Part shown: positions 1-11,850 of the stretch, one piece after another
Layout of the letters: each line of letters begins with the position of its first letter
Numbering within the stretch: the stretch's first letter is position 1
Source: Ancistrus triradiatus
Lineage: Eukaryota > Chordata > Actinopteri > Siluriformes > Loricariidae
NCBI GenBank assembly: GCA_025084515.1
Contig: JAJAGP010000017.1
Location: 547,120 to 611,119 of the forward strand
Reading direction: 5' to 3'
Length of the DNA stretch: 64,000 nt
Notes under the pieces: generated by a model
What the model saw: only the letters and a program-made list of their open reading frames with translations
Database searches by the model: none
Told to the model about the DNA's origin: nothing
Program-made: the position numbers and the translations under genes

Positions 1-429
1 GGGCAAGCGCCACCTCTGCTTTAAAGTTATCTGTTTATTACTAATCAATTTTTCAAGTTGTGCACACTGACTCTTGTGAAAAGTGTTAGTGACGTGTTCT
101 TTCATCCTAAATAAGTACATGTCTGCACTGCAAAAAATGAATTGACTGAAATTCAGGAGGCAGATGTGGAACACATTTATAATGCTGTGTATACACACTT
201 GTGTTTCTAGGCATATCTTTAGATGTAGTACACAGAAATTATGCAGGGACAGATTCTAAAGCTGTAATTAAGTTTAAATAGAAAAACACAGGATTTGCTT
301 TGTTTATACATACTAGCTTATATAAAGCATTCAAATTATGTCTTCTTAATTGGGTTTCCATTTCCAAAAATAGTGTTGTGAGACTGTTGTGCTGCATTGT
401 GTTGCACTGTTTTAAATTTAGGGTGGTTC
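1..429. other. intronic DNA, no recognised feature
   Basis: AT-rich sequence upstream of the LINE tail. No exon-like, repeat-like or RNA-like signal was recognised. It lies in the gabbr2 intron before the first visible exon if the gene extends this far upstream, which is inferred because no earlier exon is visible. Confidence 0.5.
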
Positions 430-905
430 ATCGTGGTCTTGATTTAATTAAAAATGTATTTTATACACAGCCTCAGAAAAACGAGATTACTAAATACCCT
501 ATTTCATCTTATGATGCCTTCCACACAATGACCAAATGGCTAAAAGAATGGAACAAAGAATTACATCAACTACATGAAATCCAACCATTCTTTCCCCAAC
601 AGACCATCTATACAAGATGTTGTATAGGTCACTCAAACCTGACACATAGACACTATGTCTATGAAGCACTGTCTTGCCAATAAAACATTCTAATCCTCTA
701 CCCTGCTTACAATTCCACAAGACGAACTTTCTATCGTGAAGAAAATATATCCGACTTATTTGAAAATACCCCACCTGAGAAAATACTAGACTTTCCATTA
801 CGAAATTTTAAACGCTTAATAGGTAGTGTAATTAATGATCAAATATCAACTCGACAAATGTCCATAAATATAGCTAAATGTGTGCTTAAGTTGTAATAAA
901 ATAAA
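430..905 (+). pseudogene. I/Nimb-type LINE, 3' end of ORF2 (decayed)
   Basis: Translation gives the C-terminal end of a non-LTR retrotransposon ORF2. It shows a sequence of the type TRCCIGHSNLTHRHY, then after a stop a block like PAYNSTRRTFY and a leucine-rich end. This matches the common IGHTRLTH / CPKYNSIRRKYF region after the RNase H domain in I-clade (Nimb-like) LINEs. In-frame stops break the reading. The copy is 5' truncated, as is usual for LINEs, and ends in an A-rich tail around 895-925. Clade assignment rests on recalled motifs. Confidence is good that it is a LINE tail and moderate that it is I-clade. Confidence 0.65.
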
Positions 906-2842
906 CAAACAAACAAAAAAAACGTATTTTAGTTATGAGGGGCGAGTGCCATTTGACTTTTTTCCCCTGTTTACATGGAAGGGAGGTAGGTTAGTAAACT
1001 GTACCTTGTTTCCCTTTTCTTTCCTGGAAGCCACCCTGAAGCCATTTTTGTGACTTTGTTCACCATGCATCAACAAAATACAATGTTTTGCCTTTTGAAC
1101 TAGATGTTTGGTGAACGAGTCTGTTTGCTTCTTCCTCTTTATGTTCCAGTCTCTAAAACCTCTACACTAAGAGCCTCAGAAACTTTTGGGGATACTTTTC
1201 AAATGAATTGGGGTCGTAACAACATGGATGAATTACAGTAGGTTTCTAAAAAACCTTAAAATCCTTAAAACATTACACATTTCAAGAGAAGAAATGATTG
1301 CGAAGATGTTTACATCGTAATGAGGTTATGCTAAAACTAATATTTTACCATGATGAACAGATGTTTTTGTGTATTACAAAAAATTGTTTAGAAAGAATAA
1401 CTTTGCTTGGCTGATGGTAAGTCGATGCTGGCTGTTGTGTTGTGCAGCATTATCAATACTTCATTCTGTGAGGTCCTAGTGCTTGGAATTGGCAAGAGAA
1501 CTTTAATGAGACTGAAACACTCTCTATTGACTTTGCAACCTGTATGTCAAGAGAAAATGGTGCACTAGACCTCACTCAGACAAGATGAGCTCCCAGAATG
1601 CACATATTGTTTTCCACAATACTTTTCTCTGCTTGCATTTTTCATTCCCTTGTTCTTCCGACCTCACCCTATCACATATACAGTTACACATATTGAATGC
1701 ATCACGCGCTTTCCCCCTCACCTTTCAAAGACATTTATTAATATCCAAAAAGGGAAAAAAATGCTGTCTGCCTTATTGGACTTATTAGGGAGCTCTGTGA
1801 CCTTCGAGTCCCATGGCTATGGAGCAAAAAGGTGTGACAGATAGTGGCTCTAATGCCTGGTTTTAATTAACACCGGCTCCAGGAGATTGATGGACTGGAG
1901 ATGCTGGTTGTCGTTATGCAGCTACCACCTAGGGGGTGGGGGGTGTTTGAGGGGGTGGCAATTAAAACTGGGTTGAAGAGTGGCAGAAGAATGATAAAAC
2001 AACTGGAGAATGAGAAAAATAGGGTTTTGGGGAAAAAGGATGTCTTCCTTAATGATTTTCAATCAAATGTAGGACAGGATTTGTACTTGAACATGTGTGT
2101 GAGATACTGTGGTCAATTGTGTACATGTTTGACAATCCCATGCCAAATCCACATATAGAATGCAGACCATTTGCAGAGAGCACTTGTGCATTTTTTCCCT
2201 CTCACATACGTACAAATGTGTGGGTTCTTTCCAATGTGACAGACTGTCCATTTGTGTTTACTGTTTTTGTGCAAACATTTTTCATAATGTTGCATGAGCC
2301 GAATGTCTGAAAGAGCGGGGACCATACTACTTTTACACTGTAGTCTGGATACCTGTCTCCTACTGACAGAGTATGCACAGAAAGGGAAGAAGCCTATATC
2401 AGTGTGTTACCCTGCTTGTGTTGCCCTTCCGTTCAGCTCTAGCTAAGAAGACCTGTGACAATCTGAAAAATAATATAGTTAAAATAAAATGAGTAAAAAG
2501 AAGACAGGCTCTTTGATAAAGAACTACACTGACACATTACAGACTATAACAAACAGAATGCAGATTGGTGTAATTTACGTTAGGGGAGTATCCCCTTCCC
2601 AACTAAAAGCATGACTGCGCAAAGACTGGACTTCAAAATTAGGTGCCATCAGCCAACCAGTGCTTCTAGCATAGTGAGGTGGATGACATTTGTACCACAG
2701 GTCATTGGCTCAAATTATGTTTCTAGGAAACAAAGCACCTATGAACCCAGATCACAGAACCCAGGGATTGTACTTCCGAGTATGTGCAATTGAGCAACCT
2801 GACTGAATGCTGAAATCAGTATCCAGCTACTTAAAAAGAGTT
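906..2842. other. intronic DNA, no recognised feature
   Basis: About 1.9 kb with only short unconvincing ORFs. No transposase, reverse transcriptase, SINE boxes or clear terminal inverted repeats were found. Probably unique or very old repeat-derived intron sequence. Confidence 0.45.
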
Positions 2843-3870
2843 TTGCTGCATGACCCACCTTCTCTTGAGGTTCGGTTCATGGACAGATGTCCTGACATTT
2901 TCCTTTAGAATTCTCTGATATCAATCAGAATTCATTGTTCCATCAGTGATGGCAAGCTATCATGGCTCAGATGCAGCAAAACAGGCCCAAACCATGAGAC
3001 TACCACCACCATGTTTCACAGATGGGACAAGGTTCTTATGCTGGAATGGAAGTTTTCTTTTCTACAAACATAATGCTTTTCTTTTAAACCAAAAAGTTCT
3101 ATTTTGGTCTCATCCATTTACAAAACATTCTTCCAATAGCCTTCTGGCTTGTCCACATGATCTTCAGCAAACTGCAGACGAGCAGCAATGTTCTTTTTGG
3201 AGAGCAGTGGCTTTCTCCTTGCAACCCTGCCATGCATACCATTGTTGTTCAGTGTTCTTCTGATGGTGGACTCATGAACATTAACATTTGCCAATGTGAG
3301 AGAGGCCTTCAGTTGCTTACTGTGGGGTCCTTTGTGACCTTGCCAACTATTACACACCTTGCTCTTGGAGTGATCATTGCTGGTCGATCACTCCTGGGCA
3401 GGGTAACAATGGTCTTGAATTTCCTCCATTTGTACACAATCTGTCTGACTGTGGATTCGTGGAGTCCAAACTCTTTAGAGATGGTTTTGTAACCTTTTCC
3501 AGCCTGATGAGCATCAACAACTCTTTTTCTGAGGTCCGGTGAAGAGCAGACTTTGAAAGTTCCCTGTTCTTTAAATAAAACAAAGTGCCATCCCATTGTC
3601 ATCCCATTGATTGAAAATACTTGACCCTAATTTCACCTTCAAAATAACTGCTAATCCTAGAGGTTCACATACTTTTGCCACTCACTAATATGTAATATTG
3701 GATCATTTTCCTCAATAAATAAATGACCAAGTATAATATTTTTGTCTATTTTTAACTGGGTTGTCTTTATCTATTTTTAGGACTTGTATGTAAATCTGAT
3801 GATGTTTGAAGTCATACTTATGCAGAATATAGAAAATTCTAAAGGGTTCACAAACTTTCAAGCACCACTG
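2843..3870 (-). mobile_element. Tc1-like transposon (lineage A), truncated copy
   Basis: The right end (in window) is an intact Tc1-type terminus reading inward as CAGTGGTGCTTGAAAGTTTG and flanked by TA at 3871-3872. The transposase lies on the minus strand. One frame (3602-3309) carries the paired-type helix-turn-helix with SPDLRKRVVDAHQAGKGYKT, the second HTH and a GRPR-like linker. A second frame (3357-3118) carries the STIRRTL and RRKPLLSKKN blocks. The catalytic C-terminal part runs to about 2843, where the copy is cut off before the DPNPIE-type motif and the left terminus. Frame changes make it inactive. The same lineage recurs at 47262-48850. Confidence 0.85.
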
Positions 3871-3872
3871 TA

Positions 3873-5025
3873 TATTCATCATGAAATATGTGGTAATTGA
3901 GGTGCAGAGTCGTTGTTCAATGATAATGTGTATTTTCAGACTAAAATCCCTGTTTACATGTAAGCAGCAGCACTCTGAATATGAGTGGCCCAGTATAAAG
4001 TTGTAGGCCTCAAGATGCGTGTACCAGGACACAAGACAAACTAATTAAAATTAAAGAGCCCTCTCAGAGACCCTGTAAAACTGTGAGCATTATGGGTGGA
4101 TTATGGTTTAGAAAGCGCACCATGATAAAGACCCTCTTCATCCTCCTTAATTGACAAACTTAATCCCTATGTATGGAATAAGACTCATGATGTTTAGCTA
4201 TTATGAATGCTGGGATGAGTGGCCAGGCAGAAACCTGAAGCTTATCTAAGCTCTCACTCTTATTTCAGACCTTGGTAGTTAAAAGGGATTAAATACAGAA
4301 TGCATGTATCAGTTTTATTGTATGTCACAGTATTATGAGTCAATGGTGTTTAGGTTGGGAGCTGAAGAGGTACATATAGTTAATTGAACTTGACCCCATG
4401 CTACTAATAGTATGTGAATAAGACTATAATGTATGTCATTTTGAGGCAAGTATTACTGAACATGATGATATTAAAAATTAATTAGCAGGTGTGGAATACA
4501 AAATTAAATATTATTAAAAAATAATAGCATAGGTTCAGCATGTGTGGCTCCATGTTAGCCACACAACACAACTGTTGTTATGTTGTGTAATGTTTTCTAT
4601 AGTCTGCCATGCCATTTCGAGAAAGATAGTGTGTGCATACTTACAGTTTTGTTCAGGAAGTCTGTTTGGACCAGACCAAATGTTAAAGCAGTTTTCGCGT
4701 ATGGGTTGCAGTCTCTGACCCAGCTGAAAATGGATTCAGGTGAACTTGGCTGTGTATCAAAGAACAAAAGAATGAAAGAAAGTGATCCAATCCTTGGCTG
4801 GGCATCAAATAATATGACTGACTGAACAGTTGGCTTGCTCAATTGTAAGTCGCTGTGGATGATATCGTCTTATGGTCGCTGTGAATGTCAGAACACAATG
4901 GCTTCTAAATAAATGTGACTATGACAGTCTGCTTCCTATAATTGGCTGACTAGTGTAAATACATCAGTGAGTACGTATTAAATAGTAAGAAATTAGCTAT
5001 ATATATGGTAATGAGGACAATAAAG
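3873..5025. other. intronic DNA with a faint SINE tail
   Basis: Mostly featureless AT-rich sequence. At about 4840-4905 there is a decayed version of the SINE tail seen elsewhere (TTGTAAGTCGCTNTGGAT followed by a degraded GTCT.CTAAATG block). Nothing else was recognised. Confidence 0.4.
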
Positions 5026-5218
5026 GAAGCCTAGCGGTTAAGGTACTGGACTATGGACCAGAAGGTCCAGGGTTCAAATCCCACCTCTGCCAAGCTGCCA
5101 CTGTTGGGTCCTTGAGCAAGGTCCTTAACCAACAATTGCTTGGACTGTAAGATTGCATCAATTGTAAGTCCCTCTGGATAAGGGCATCTGCTAAATGCTG
5201 TAACTGTAAATATAAATG
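5026..5218 (+). repeat. tRNA-derived SINE (family S), copy 1
   Basis: A tRNA-like head shows an A box (AGCCTAGCGGTTAAGGTAC) and a B box (GGTTCAAATCCC), followed by a body with GCTGCCACTGTTGGGTCC and a tail with GGATAAGGGCATCTGCTAAA and a short AAATG-type repeat. Pol III-type internal promoters are characteristic of SINEs. Other copies lie at 17022-17220 (+), 22793-22996 (-) and 55783-55935 (+). It is not a functional tRNA gene because the cloverleaf is not maintained and the body continues for about 150 bp. Confidence 0.8.
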
Positions 5219-6001
5219 CGGTTTAAAAAGGAATATAAAGGCAACCACTGATGGTGACCCACTCAGAAATGAGCGCTTAATTAATATTGGGTGTTCAAGC
5301 AAAGTGTGATCAAAATAAAGTGTGATCGATTTTTTTATATTTTTATATTTATATCAAGAATCTTATCACTATTATTGCTGGGCAGTATATTGGTTCATCC
5401 AATATACTGATGTTAAATTCCCATACAGTATGAAGTTTTCATGTACCGCCATGCCATAGCATAGCTAAAACAACAGCTAACTCTTCAATAGGCAGCAAAT
5501 TATGTAATATTGAACAAGAGTGTATGTGAGTATGGTCGTCAGATTCAATGCTGTTAACCAGCAGTGCTAGTGAAACACTGAAGCCAAAGGGTCAGACATG
5601 GATTGAAAAGGTATTTTGTGGAGGGACTGCATGTGCAAAAGCAAGCGGTGGAGCCACATTATGAGCACAGTAACAATCTAGTGGAGAGACATGGGTTCAG
5701 ATGAATGATTAAAACACTGGATTTGAACTATGTCTTACTAGAACAAAAATATTTCAGAAAAAAGGCATATCTCGTTAAGTTCTTTTTTAATATGTTGCAG
5801 TTTGCACAATAAAATTGTTTACATTTTGTCTGTCCAGAACCAAGCCAGTGTTTCCGCTACACACATTTGGTAGTGATGGCATGGCGCTGCAAAATGATTG
5901 CTGTCGCTGCTTCAGTCCTCTATGACCTGTCATGAAATCGCAAAACTCTGTAGAGGGCAGAACAGAGAGAGAAACTAAATTCTAGAATGATTATGCCCAA
6001 G
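5219..6001. other. intronic DNA, possible old TIR element end
   Basis: AT-rich. Around 5378-5400 the text GCTGGGCAGTATATTGG resembles an end of fish hAT-type elements, but no partner end was found. Otherwise nothing was recognised. Confidence 0.3.
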
Positions 6002-6312
6002 GGTCGGCACAGTGGCTCGGTGGGTAGCACTCGCCTCACAGCAAGAATGTCCCGGATTTGATCGCAGATGGAGCGCTCTGGGTCCTTTCTGTGTGGAAGT
6101 TGCATGTTCTCCGTGTCTGCGTGGGTTTTCTCCAGGTACTCCGGTTTCCTCCCACAGTCCAAAGACATGCATTAGGTTAATTGATTACACTATATTAGAC
6201 TATATATGATGTAACCTATATATGATGTATAGTTGATGTAACCTTGTGTCTGTTGCTGAAATGGCCATTGATGCTGATAGCGATGTTAAACTGTATTATC
6301 AAACAACAATAA
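6002..6312 (+). repeat. tRNA-related SINE-like repeat (family R), copy 1
   Basis: Begins GGCACAGTGGCTCGGTGGG, where TGGCTCGGTGG fits a Pol III A box, with a weak B-box-like stretch about 40 bp on. The diagnostic teleost body follows: TTTCTGTGTGGAAGTTGCAT, TGCGTGGGTTTTCTCC and CACAGTCCAAAGACATGCAT. The 3' part has CTGTTGCTGAAATGGCCATT and TGCTGATAGCGATGTTAAA. Related copies occur at 42833, 46548 and 55186, and isolated 3' ends at 48886 and 53225. Confidence 0.75.
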
Positions 6313-7623
6313 AGGATGCTTTATTCATATAAGATGCAGTTGACCCATTGCATTTCTTTGAAACATGGGAAGAAACTGGGACTTGAACTGGAGATCTGTG
6401 GAGCTGGAGGGTCTTGCTCCAGTGCCCAATAGTAGCAGCTTGACAGAGCTGGGATTTGATTTCACAGCTGTCTGATTGGCGGTTCAGAGCCTTAACCTAT
6501 CTGCTATAATTTACTGGCCACTATTCTCGGGAAGACAAGATCCTTATACTTGACTCGGTTGATTTAGTTTCATGCAGCTATGAGTGCTAGTGTGATTGAA
6601 CACTTGTGTTGAGTGAAAAGGTCTGGCTGGCAGTAATTGTTCCTATTGACTCCAAAGTTACTAGGTGGGGTTGAAGTCAGGGCTCTGTGCGGATCAGTTG
6701 AGTTCTTCCACAGCAAACTTTTTAAACATATATTTTTGGACCGTTATATATGCACTGAAGAGCACTAGGGCATAACTTATGACTGACGGGAGAAGCTCGT
6801 GGGTGAAGAGAATTGAAAATACTTGACTAAAGACAACAAATCTGGGCAGAGTATGGGATACGAACACTATGGACAAATTTTACAGATATATTAATGTGGT
6901 TTTTAATAGTCAATTTCACAATTCTATTGAAATGAAGCTGATTCTGCATAGTATGTTTATCATCTTGCTTTTTTTCTGCTAGCTTCACTAATAGGTTATC
7001 AACTATGCATGCTATAGTTTCATAAAATTAAAGTGAAGGTGTGCTCTGCATAGTTGCTTGGATTTTTTTTTTCTTTTTTTATGTCTTCCACTGTTTTCTA
7101 CATGCTATACTTTATTTACTTTTACCACTGCTACTTATGATAATGCCTAGCAAATGAGACCATAAAAGAATATAATAAAGTAAATAATAGATTTAAACAT
7201 CTAAATAGAAAGATAATGAAGTACGTTTACTTAATATTATAAAAATGTTGCCATTCCCTTTTCCAGTTCACTGTATGGCAACTACAGAAGCAACACCAAA
7301 TTTTTGCTTCCATATATGAAAGATATGATATGCAACAGAACATGATTACAGATGTCACCCTGAAAATCCAATCCCAAACTATTTAGAAAAAAAGGTTAAA
7401 AAAGAAATAAATAAAAAATAAAAACTCTCATTTGGAATCATTTTGAGTTCAAACCTCTAATGATTAAACCAACCGAGTTCTACTTCTTCTGGGAGAAATT
7501 AACGCTGCAAACTAATGAAGTGCACACTGCAAACTAATGCTAATGAAGGAAATGCCAGACAGATGGCAGAAGTACAGACATGTCACTTGCACCACATGTG
7601 AAGTGAGAACTCTTGACCATTGA
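6313..7623. other. AT-rich intron with a MITE fragment
   Basis: Around 6640-6720 the text GGGGTTGAAGTCAGGGCTCT followed by a GTTGAGTTCTTCCACA-type stretch resembles the interior of the Tc1-related MITE present at 31767-32275. Its termini are not evident. The remainder, including T-rich runs near 7060-7085, shows nothing recognisable. Confidence 0.4.
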
Positions 7624-7788
7624 GTGTGTTTACACGGACTTAATAATCCAATCATAATCAGATTTATCTAGTTATCCAATTCATCAAGTGGTCATGTATA
7701 CAGCGTACTTCAATCTAAAAATCAAATTAAGTAATACAATAAAGAGAGCTAGATTTTAGCTCAGTAATCAGATTTCTTTACACATGTA

Positions 7789-9230
7789 AAGTGGGGCAAA
7801 AAAGTATTTAGTCGGCCACTGATTGTGCAAGTTCTCCTACTTAGAAAGATGAGAGAGGTCTGTAATTTCCATCATAGGTACACTTCAACTATGAGAGAGA
7901 AAATGAGAAAAAAAATCCAGGAAATCACATTGTAGGATTTTTAAAGAATTTAACTTTAAATCATGGTGGAAAATAAGTATTTGGTCACCCACAAACAAGC
8001 AAGATTTCTGGCTCTCACAAACCTGTAACAACTTCTTTTAGAAGCTCTTCTGTCCTCCACTCGTTACCTGTATTAATGGCACCTGTTTGACCTTGTTATC
8101 TGTATAATAGACACCTGTCCACAGCCTCAAACAGTCAGACTCCAAACTTAACCATGGCCGAGACCAAAGAGCTGTTGAAGGACACCAGGAAGAAAAATTG
8201 TAGACCTGCACCAGGCTGCGAAGAGTGTATCTACAATAGGCAAGCAGGTTGGTGTGATCAACTGTGGGAACAATTGTAAGAAAATGGAAGACATACAAGA
8301 CCATTGATAATCTCCCTCGATCTGGGGCCCCACGCAAGATCTCATCCCGTGGGGTCAAAATGATCATGAGAACGGTGAGCAAAAATCCCACAACTGCATG
8401 GAGGGACCTGATGAATGACCTGCAGAGAGCTGGGACCAAAGTAACATCAGTAACACACTACGCCGAGAGGGACTCAGATCCTGCAGTGCCAGGCGTGTCC
8501 TCCTGCTTAAGCCAGTACATGTCCAGGCCTGTCTGAAGTTTGCCAGAGAGCATATGGATGATCCAGAAGAGGATTGGGAGAATATCATGTGGTCAGATGA
8601 AACCAAAATAGAACTTTTTGGTAAAATCTCAACTCGTCGTGTTTGGAGGAATAAGAATGGAAAAAGAGAGTTGCATCCCAAGAACACCAAAGCTACTGTG
8701 AAGCATGGGGGTGGAAACATCATGCTTTGGGGCTGTTTTTCAAAGGGGACAGGACGACTGATCCATGTTAAGGGAAGAATGAACGGGGCCATGTGTCATG
8801 AGTTTTTAAGCCAAAACCTCCTTCCATCAGTGAGAACATTGAAGATGGAACATGGCTGGGTCTTCCAGCATGACAATGATCCCAAACACACTGCAAGGCA
8901 ACGAAGCAGTAAAAAGCATTTCAAGGTCCTGGAGTGGCCTAGCCAGTCTCCAGACCTCAACCCCATAGAAAATTTGTGGAGGGAGTTGAAAGTCCATGTT
9001 GCGCAGCGACAGCCCCAAAACATCAATGCTCTAGAGGAGATCTGCGTGGAGGAATGGGCCAAAATACCAGCTACAGTGTGTGCAAACCTGGTGAAGACTT
9101 ACAGGAAACCTTTGACCTCTGTCATTGCCAACAAAGGTTATGTTACAAAGTATTGAGTTGAACTGTTGTTATTGACCAAATACTTATTTTCCACCATAAT
9201 GTACAATTAATTTTTTTTTTTCATTTTGTC
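7789..9230 (+). mobile_element. Tc1-like transposon (lineage B), copy 1, 3' end truncated
   Basis: Left end reads AAGTGGGGCAAAAAAGTATT after a TA, with the inner repeat block ending AAATAAGTATTTGGTCA near 7985. Right side carries the complementary ACCAAATACTTATTTTCCAC block at about 9176 but stops in the middle of the expected inverted repeat at about 9230. The outer right terminus is therefore lost. Inserted inside MITE P copy 1. This lineage has two further copies in the window (26728-30865 and 43228-44371). Confidence 0.85.
8154..9156 (+). pseudogene. Tc1 transposase, catalytic domain intact, N-terminus frameshifted
   Basis: Encodes a DDE transposase that would bind the terminal repeats and cut and paste the element. 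The start ATG (8154) begins MAETKELLKDTRKK, then the frame is lost within a few codons. The middle part, with the second HTH and the LPRSGAPRKISSRGVK linker (8264-8536), is in another frame. A third frame (8554-9156, 200 codons) holds the whole catalytic domain: first Asp in WSDETKIELFG, glycine-rich box HGGGNIMLWGCF, second Asp in QHDNDPKHTA, and Glu in SPDLNPIENLW. At least two frameshifts make it inactive. Family length is about 340 residues. Confidence 0.85.
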
Positions 9231-9522
9231 TTTAGCTAGCAGATTTAACTAGCAGATTTGGGGAAACTAGCAGATTTATACACAATGTTGCCAGGTCCTC
9301 TTCATTTCATTGGGCTTTTTCCTAGGCCTGATGTGTTATTTTTATAGTGGGATTTGGCAGCCCTGAAATGAAACGCAGCATACACTTTTGGGGAAAGTTT
9401 TAAATGCAGTTTACCAGTCAGTATATGTTTGAGGAATAAAGAATATGATTATTTAATATTAAAGTTTGAAGTTTATATTACATTTAGCTGTTAGCTAGTT
9501 AGCTGGCTGCAAAGTAGGTTTT

Positions 9523-9729
9523 CCAAGAGGTCCAGAGATAGCCTGGATGAATTTACTGACGCTTGGATGTCATACATACATATTTGAGAGGTCATTTGCA
9601 TCTCCAAGAAAACACAGGTAATATACAGCAATGAAACACTAGTTTATAGTTGAGCTCTGAGAGCTTCGTAGGAGATAAGGAGCCAACTTTCAGGACTGGG
9701 GACTGAATTCTCTACATAGAGAAAAAAGG
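9523..9729. other. intronic spacer
   Basis: Short stretch between the broken MITE and the LINE fragment. Nothing was recognised. Confidence 0.4.
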
Positions 9730-11545
9730 CATAGAGGCATAAAGTACAGGCTGTATAAAGGAATTAATTCAGCAAAGACGAACTGCTTACATAGGCTGAA
9801 TAGCCAAAATGATGTTAACTGCCCAACTTCATCTTGGAAAAGCCTCAACGAGATTATTAGATACAAGATGAAGAAACACTCCCATCCACCTGAATAACCA
9901 CTAACTCACCACTGGCCTGAATGAATTTCACTGCAGATTTGAAAGTACAAAGGTCATAACTTTGCCTTACACCCCAATACCAACTATCACCTCCTCCACT
10001 CTCTCTCTCACCTCTGCCTTCTGCTAATCTCACCATCAAAGAGCAGGACATCGGCAGGCTGTTCAAGAGACAAAAGGTGAGAAAAGCTACAGGTCCAGAT
10101 CTTGTCTCACAGTCCACCCTACAGCTTTGCTGTGATCAATTGGCACCAGTTTTCACATTTCACATTTGTAACAAATCACAGGAACCTTTTTCAGTTCCTA
10201 CATGCCTCAAGGCCACCACCATCATTCCTGTCCCCAAAGAGGCAAGCATTACAGTAATAAACAGCTAGAGGCCAGCCAGCCTGACATCTGCAATTAAAAA
10301 AGTCTTCAAAGGTCTGTTTCCAGCCCATCTGAAAGGTATCACTGAGTGGGTTTGCATGCACTTAAAAATCCGGTCATAGTCGGGTTTCTGCAGATATTTG
10401 ATTATTCAGGTGGCCATGTATACAACGTTACTCCAATCTAGAAATCAGATTAAGTAATCAGATAAAGAGCTGGATTTTACCCCAGTAATCAGATTACTTG
10501 TAGTATGTATACCAGTTACCTGAATTCCGTCTGCACATGTCTGCAGAGCCGCTAGCAGGAAACAAATGTTGTTGCCAGGTTTGCTTATTCTTATAAATTC
10601 CACTTCTTTTGGGCTTATTTACATAGGCCAGGAGGGGGATTTTCTTATGGGATCTGGCAACCCTGCAATTACACCAAGCACCTGCTAAATGGCTATCAAA
10701 CACTTTGTGGAGACTCTGAAAGGCAATATATACTAAAGAAAACGAAGAATTTGATTATTTAATATTAGAAATTTAAGTTTACGTCATGTTTCTATAAGTT
10801 TACTGGCTGGTTGCAAAGTAGAAATCTGATTATTACCTGGGTCATATAAACCTGGCGGTTTCCCATTATCTGATTATTGCATATATACTCCTTGATCGGA
10901 TTACTGACAATCTGATTTTATGCAGTTATCAGATTATTAAGTGCATGTAAACACACTCACTGACTGTCTGCTTGATCACCTGTGCAGTTCACATACAGAG
11001 CAAACAGGTTCGTCAACGTTGCCCTTCACTTCATGTTTAAAAATATGGACATCCCAGCAACCTATGTCTGGCTGCTGACCACGAAATTCTGCTTCATTTT
11101 TAACCGGTAGTGCCCAAGCTCCTGCAGGTGAAACTCTTCCTGTTATTTGTGCCAGACTCTGTCAGTGGTCACCTATTTCCTGACAGACAGGAGTAAGCAG
11201 ATGTGGCTAGGAAAACACTTGTCAGAAATGTGAACCATCAGTATCGGAGTACCACAAGGTTGTGTCCATGCATCCTCTTCAGTCTCTACACCAACGACTG
11301 CATCTCCAGAGAGCTGTGAGGAGATCCTGAAGATTGTAGGTTATAGCACCGTGGTTCATCTCTTAACTAATGGTGACATGTCTGTCTACAGAAAGAAAAC
11401 TGAACAGCTGGCACCCTGGTCCAGTTACAACCAATCTGTTGCTGAACACACTAAAGACTGTGGAGATGGAGATGAATTTCAGACACAACCCAATCTGTAC
11501 TCCACCTCAACATCATCAGCTCTGTGGTTTCCAATGTGGAGCTGA
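9730..11545 (+). pseudogene. Rex1/Babar-like LINE reverse transcriptase fragment, split by a MITE
   Basis: Decayed ORF2 of a non-LTR retrotransposon. The linker region runs to about 10030. The RT N-terminal block reads RKATGPDLVSQSTL, followed by TTIIPVPKEASIT and RPASLTSA (10077-10340). After the 611-bp MITE (10346-10956) come an EQTG-like palm region, the GVPQGCV motif near 11250, a degraded FADD site (about 11340, reading like YSTV) and a tail like LLTNGDMSVYRKKTEQLAPW. Numerous frame breaks and loss of the catalytic Asp pair make it dead. Another fragment of this type is at 51840-53060 on the minus strand. The clade name is inferred from these motifs. Confidence 0.75.
10346..10956. mobile_element. 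MITE P copy 2, full length, inserted in the LINE
   Basis: Left end GTGGGTTTGCATGCACTTAA and right end TTAAGTGCATGTAAACACAC form terminal inverted repeats, with subterminal AATCAGATT / AATCTGATT steps. A 7-bp duplication TCACTGA is present on both sides (10339-10345 and 10957-10963). That and the interruption of reverse-transcriptase sequence show a real insertion. No coding capacity. The superfamily is uncertain: the duplication length is near the hAT value of 8 bp but the ends are not typical. Confidence 0.75.
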
Positions 11546-11850
11546 TCATCAGCTGTAGTTTGCCATCGTTTCAGAACATTTACGACAACAGCAGGGTCAC
11601 AGCGCACTAGCAAATTTATTCTGGACATTGCCTCTTCTGACTCTTCCAAATCTTCCGACTTGCCCAGAGAACTGCTGCTCACTGGATATTTTCTCTTTTC
11701 GGGCCATTCTTTGGAAATCCTAGTGATGGCTGTGTGTGAAAATCCCAGTAGATCAACAATTTTTGAAATACTTACAAAAGCTTGTCTAGCACCAACAACC
11801 ATGCTATGTTCAAAGTCATATACATCATCTTTCTGCTCCATTCTGATGTT
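11546..11850 (-). pseudogene. Tc1/mariner transposase N-terminal (HTH) fragment
   Basis: Minus-strand reading from 11841 begins MEQKDDVYDFEHSMVVGARQ and continues SISKIVDLLGFSHTAITRISKEW. This is the helix-turn-helix and linker layout of Tc1 transposases of the type ISETADLLGFSRTTISRVYREW. It continues into a degraded second HTH. It lacks the catalytic domain and directly abuts the broken end of the LINE fragment. No terminal repeats were identified. This lineage is distinct from the others in the window. Confidence 0.7.

Larger units (their letters stand above)
7624..9522 (+). mobile_element. MITE P copy 1, split by a Tc1 insertion
   Basis: The left terminus reads GTGTGTTTACACGGACTT and matches the ends of the copies at 10346 and 14422 (consensus GTGTGTTTACATGCACTTAA). 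The body is conserved among copies, including AATCAGATT steps and, after the insertion, GTTGCCAGG, GGGATTTGGCAGCCCTG and ATTTGATTATTTAATATTA-like blocks. The first 165 bp lie at 7624-7788 and the rest at about 9231-9522. Between them sits a Tc1 element (7789-9230). The right terminus is missing. It has no coding capacity, so it is non-autonomous. Confidence 0.7.

Noticed and set aside
5026..5100. tRNA gene
   Set aside because: A and B boxes are present but the sequence continues as a SINE, recurs four times with the same non-tRNA body, and lacks a proper cloverleaf.
8038..8792. Minus-strand ORFs of 133 and 142 codons
   Set aside because: Antisense to the lineage B transposase.
7789..9230. 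Host gene from the 200-codon frame
   Set aside because: The frame is a Tc1 catalytic domain with DDE motifs and lies between Tc1 inverted repeats.
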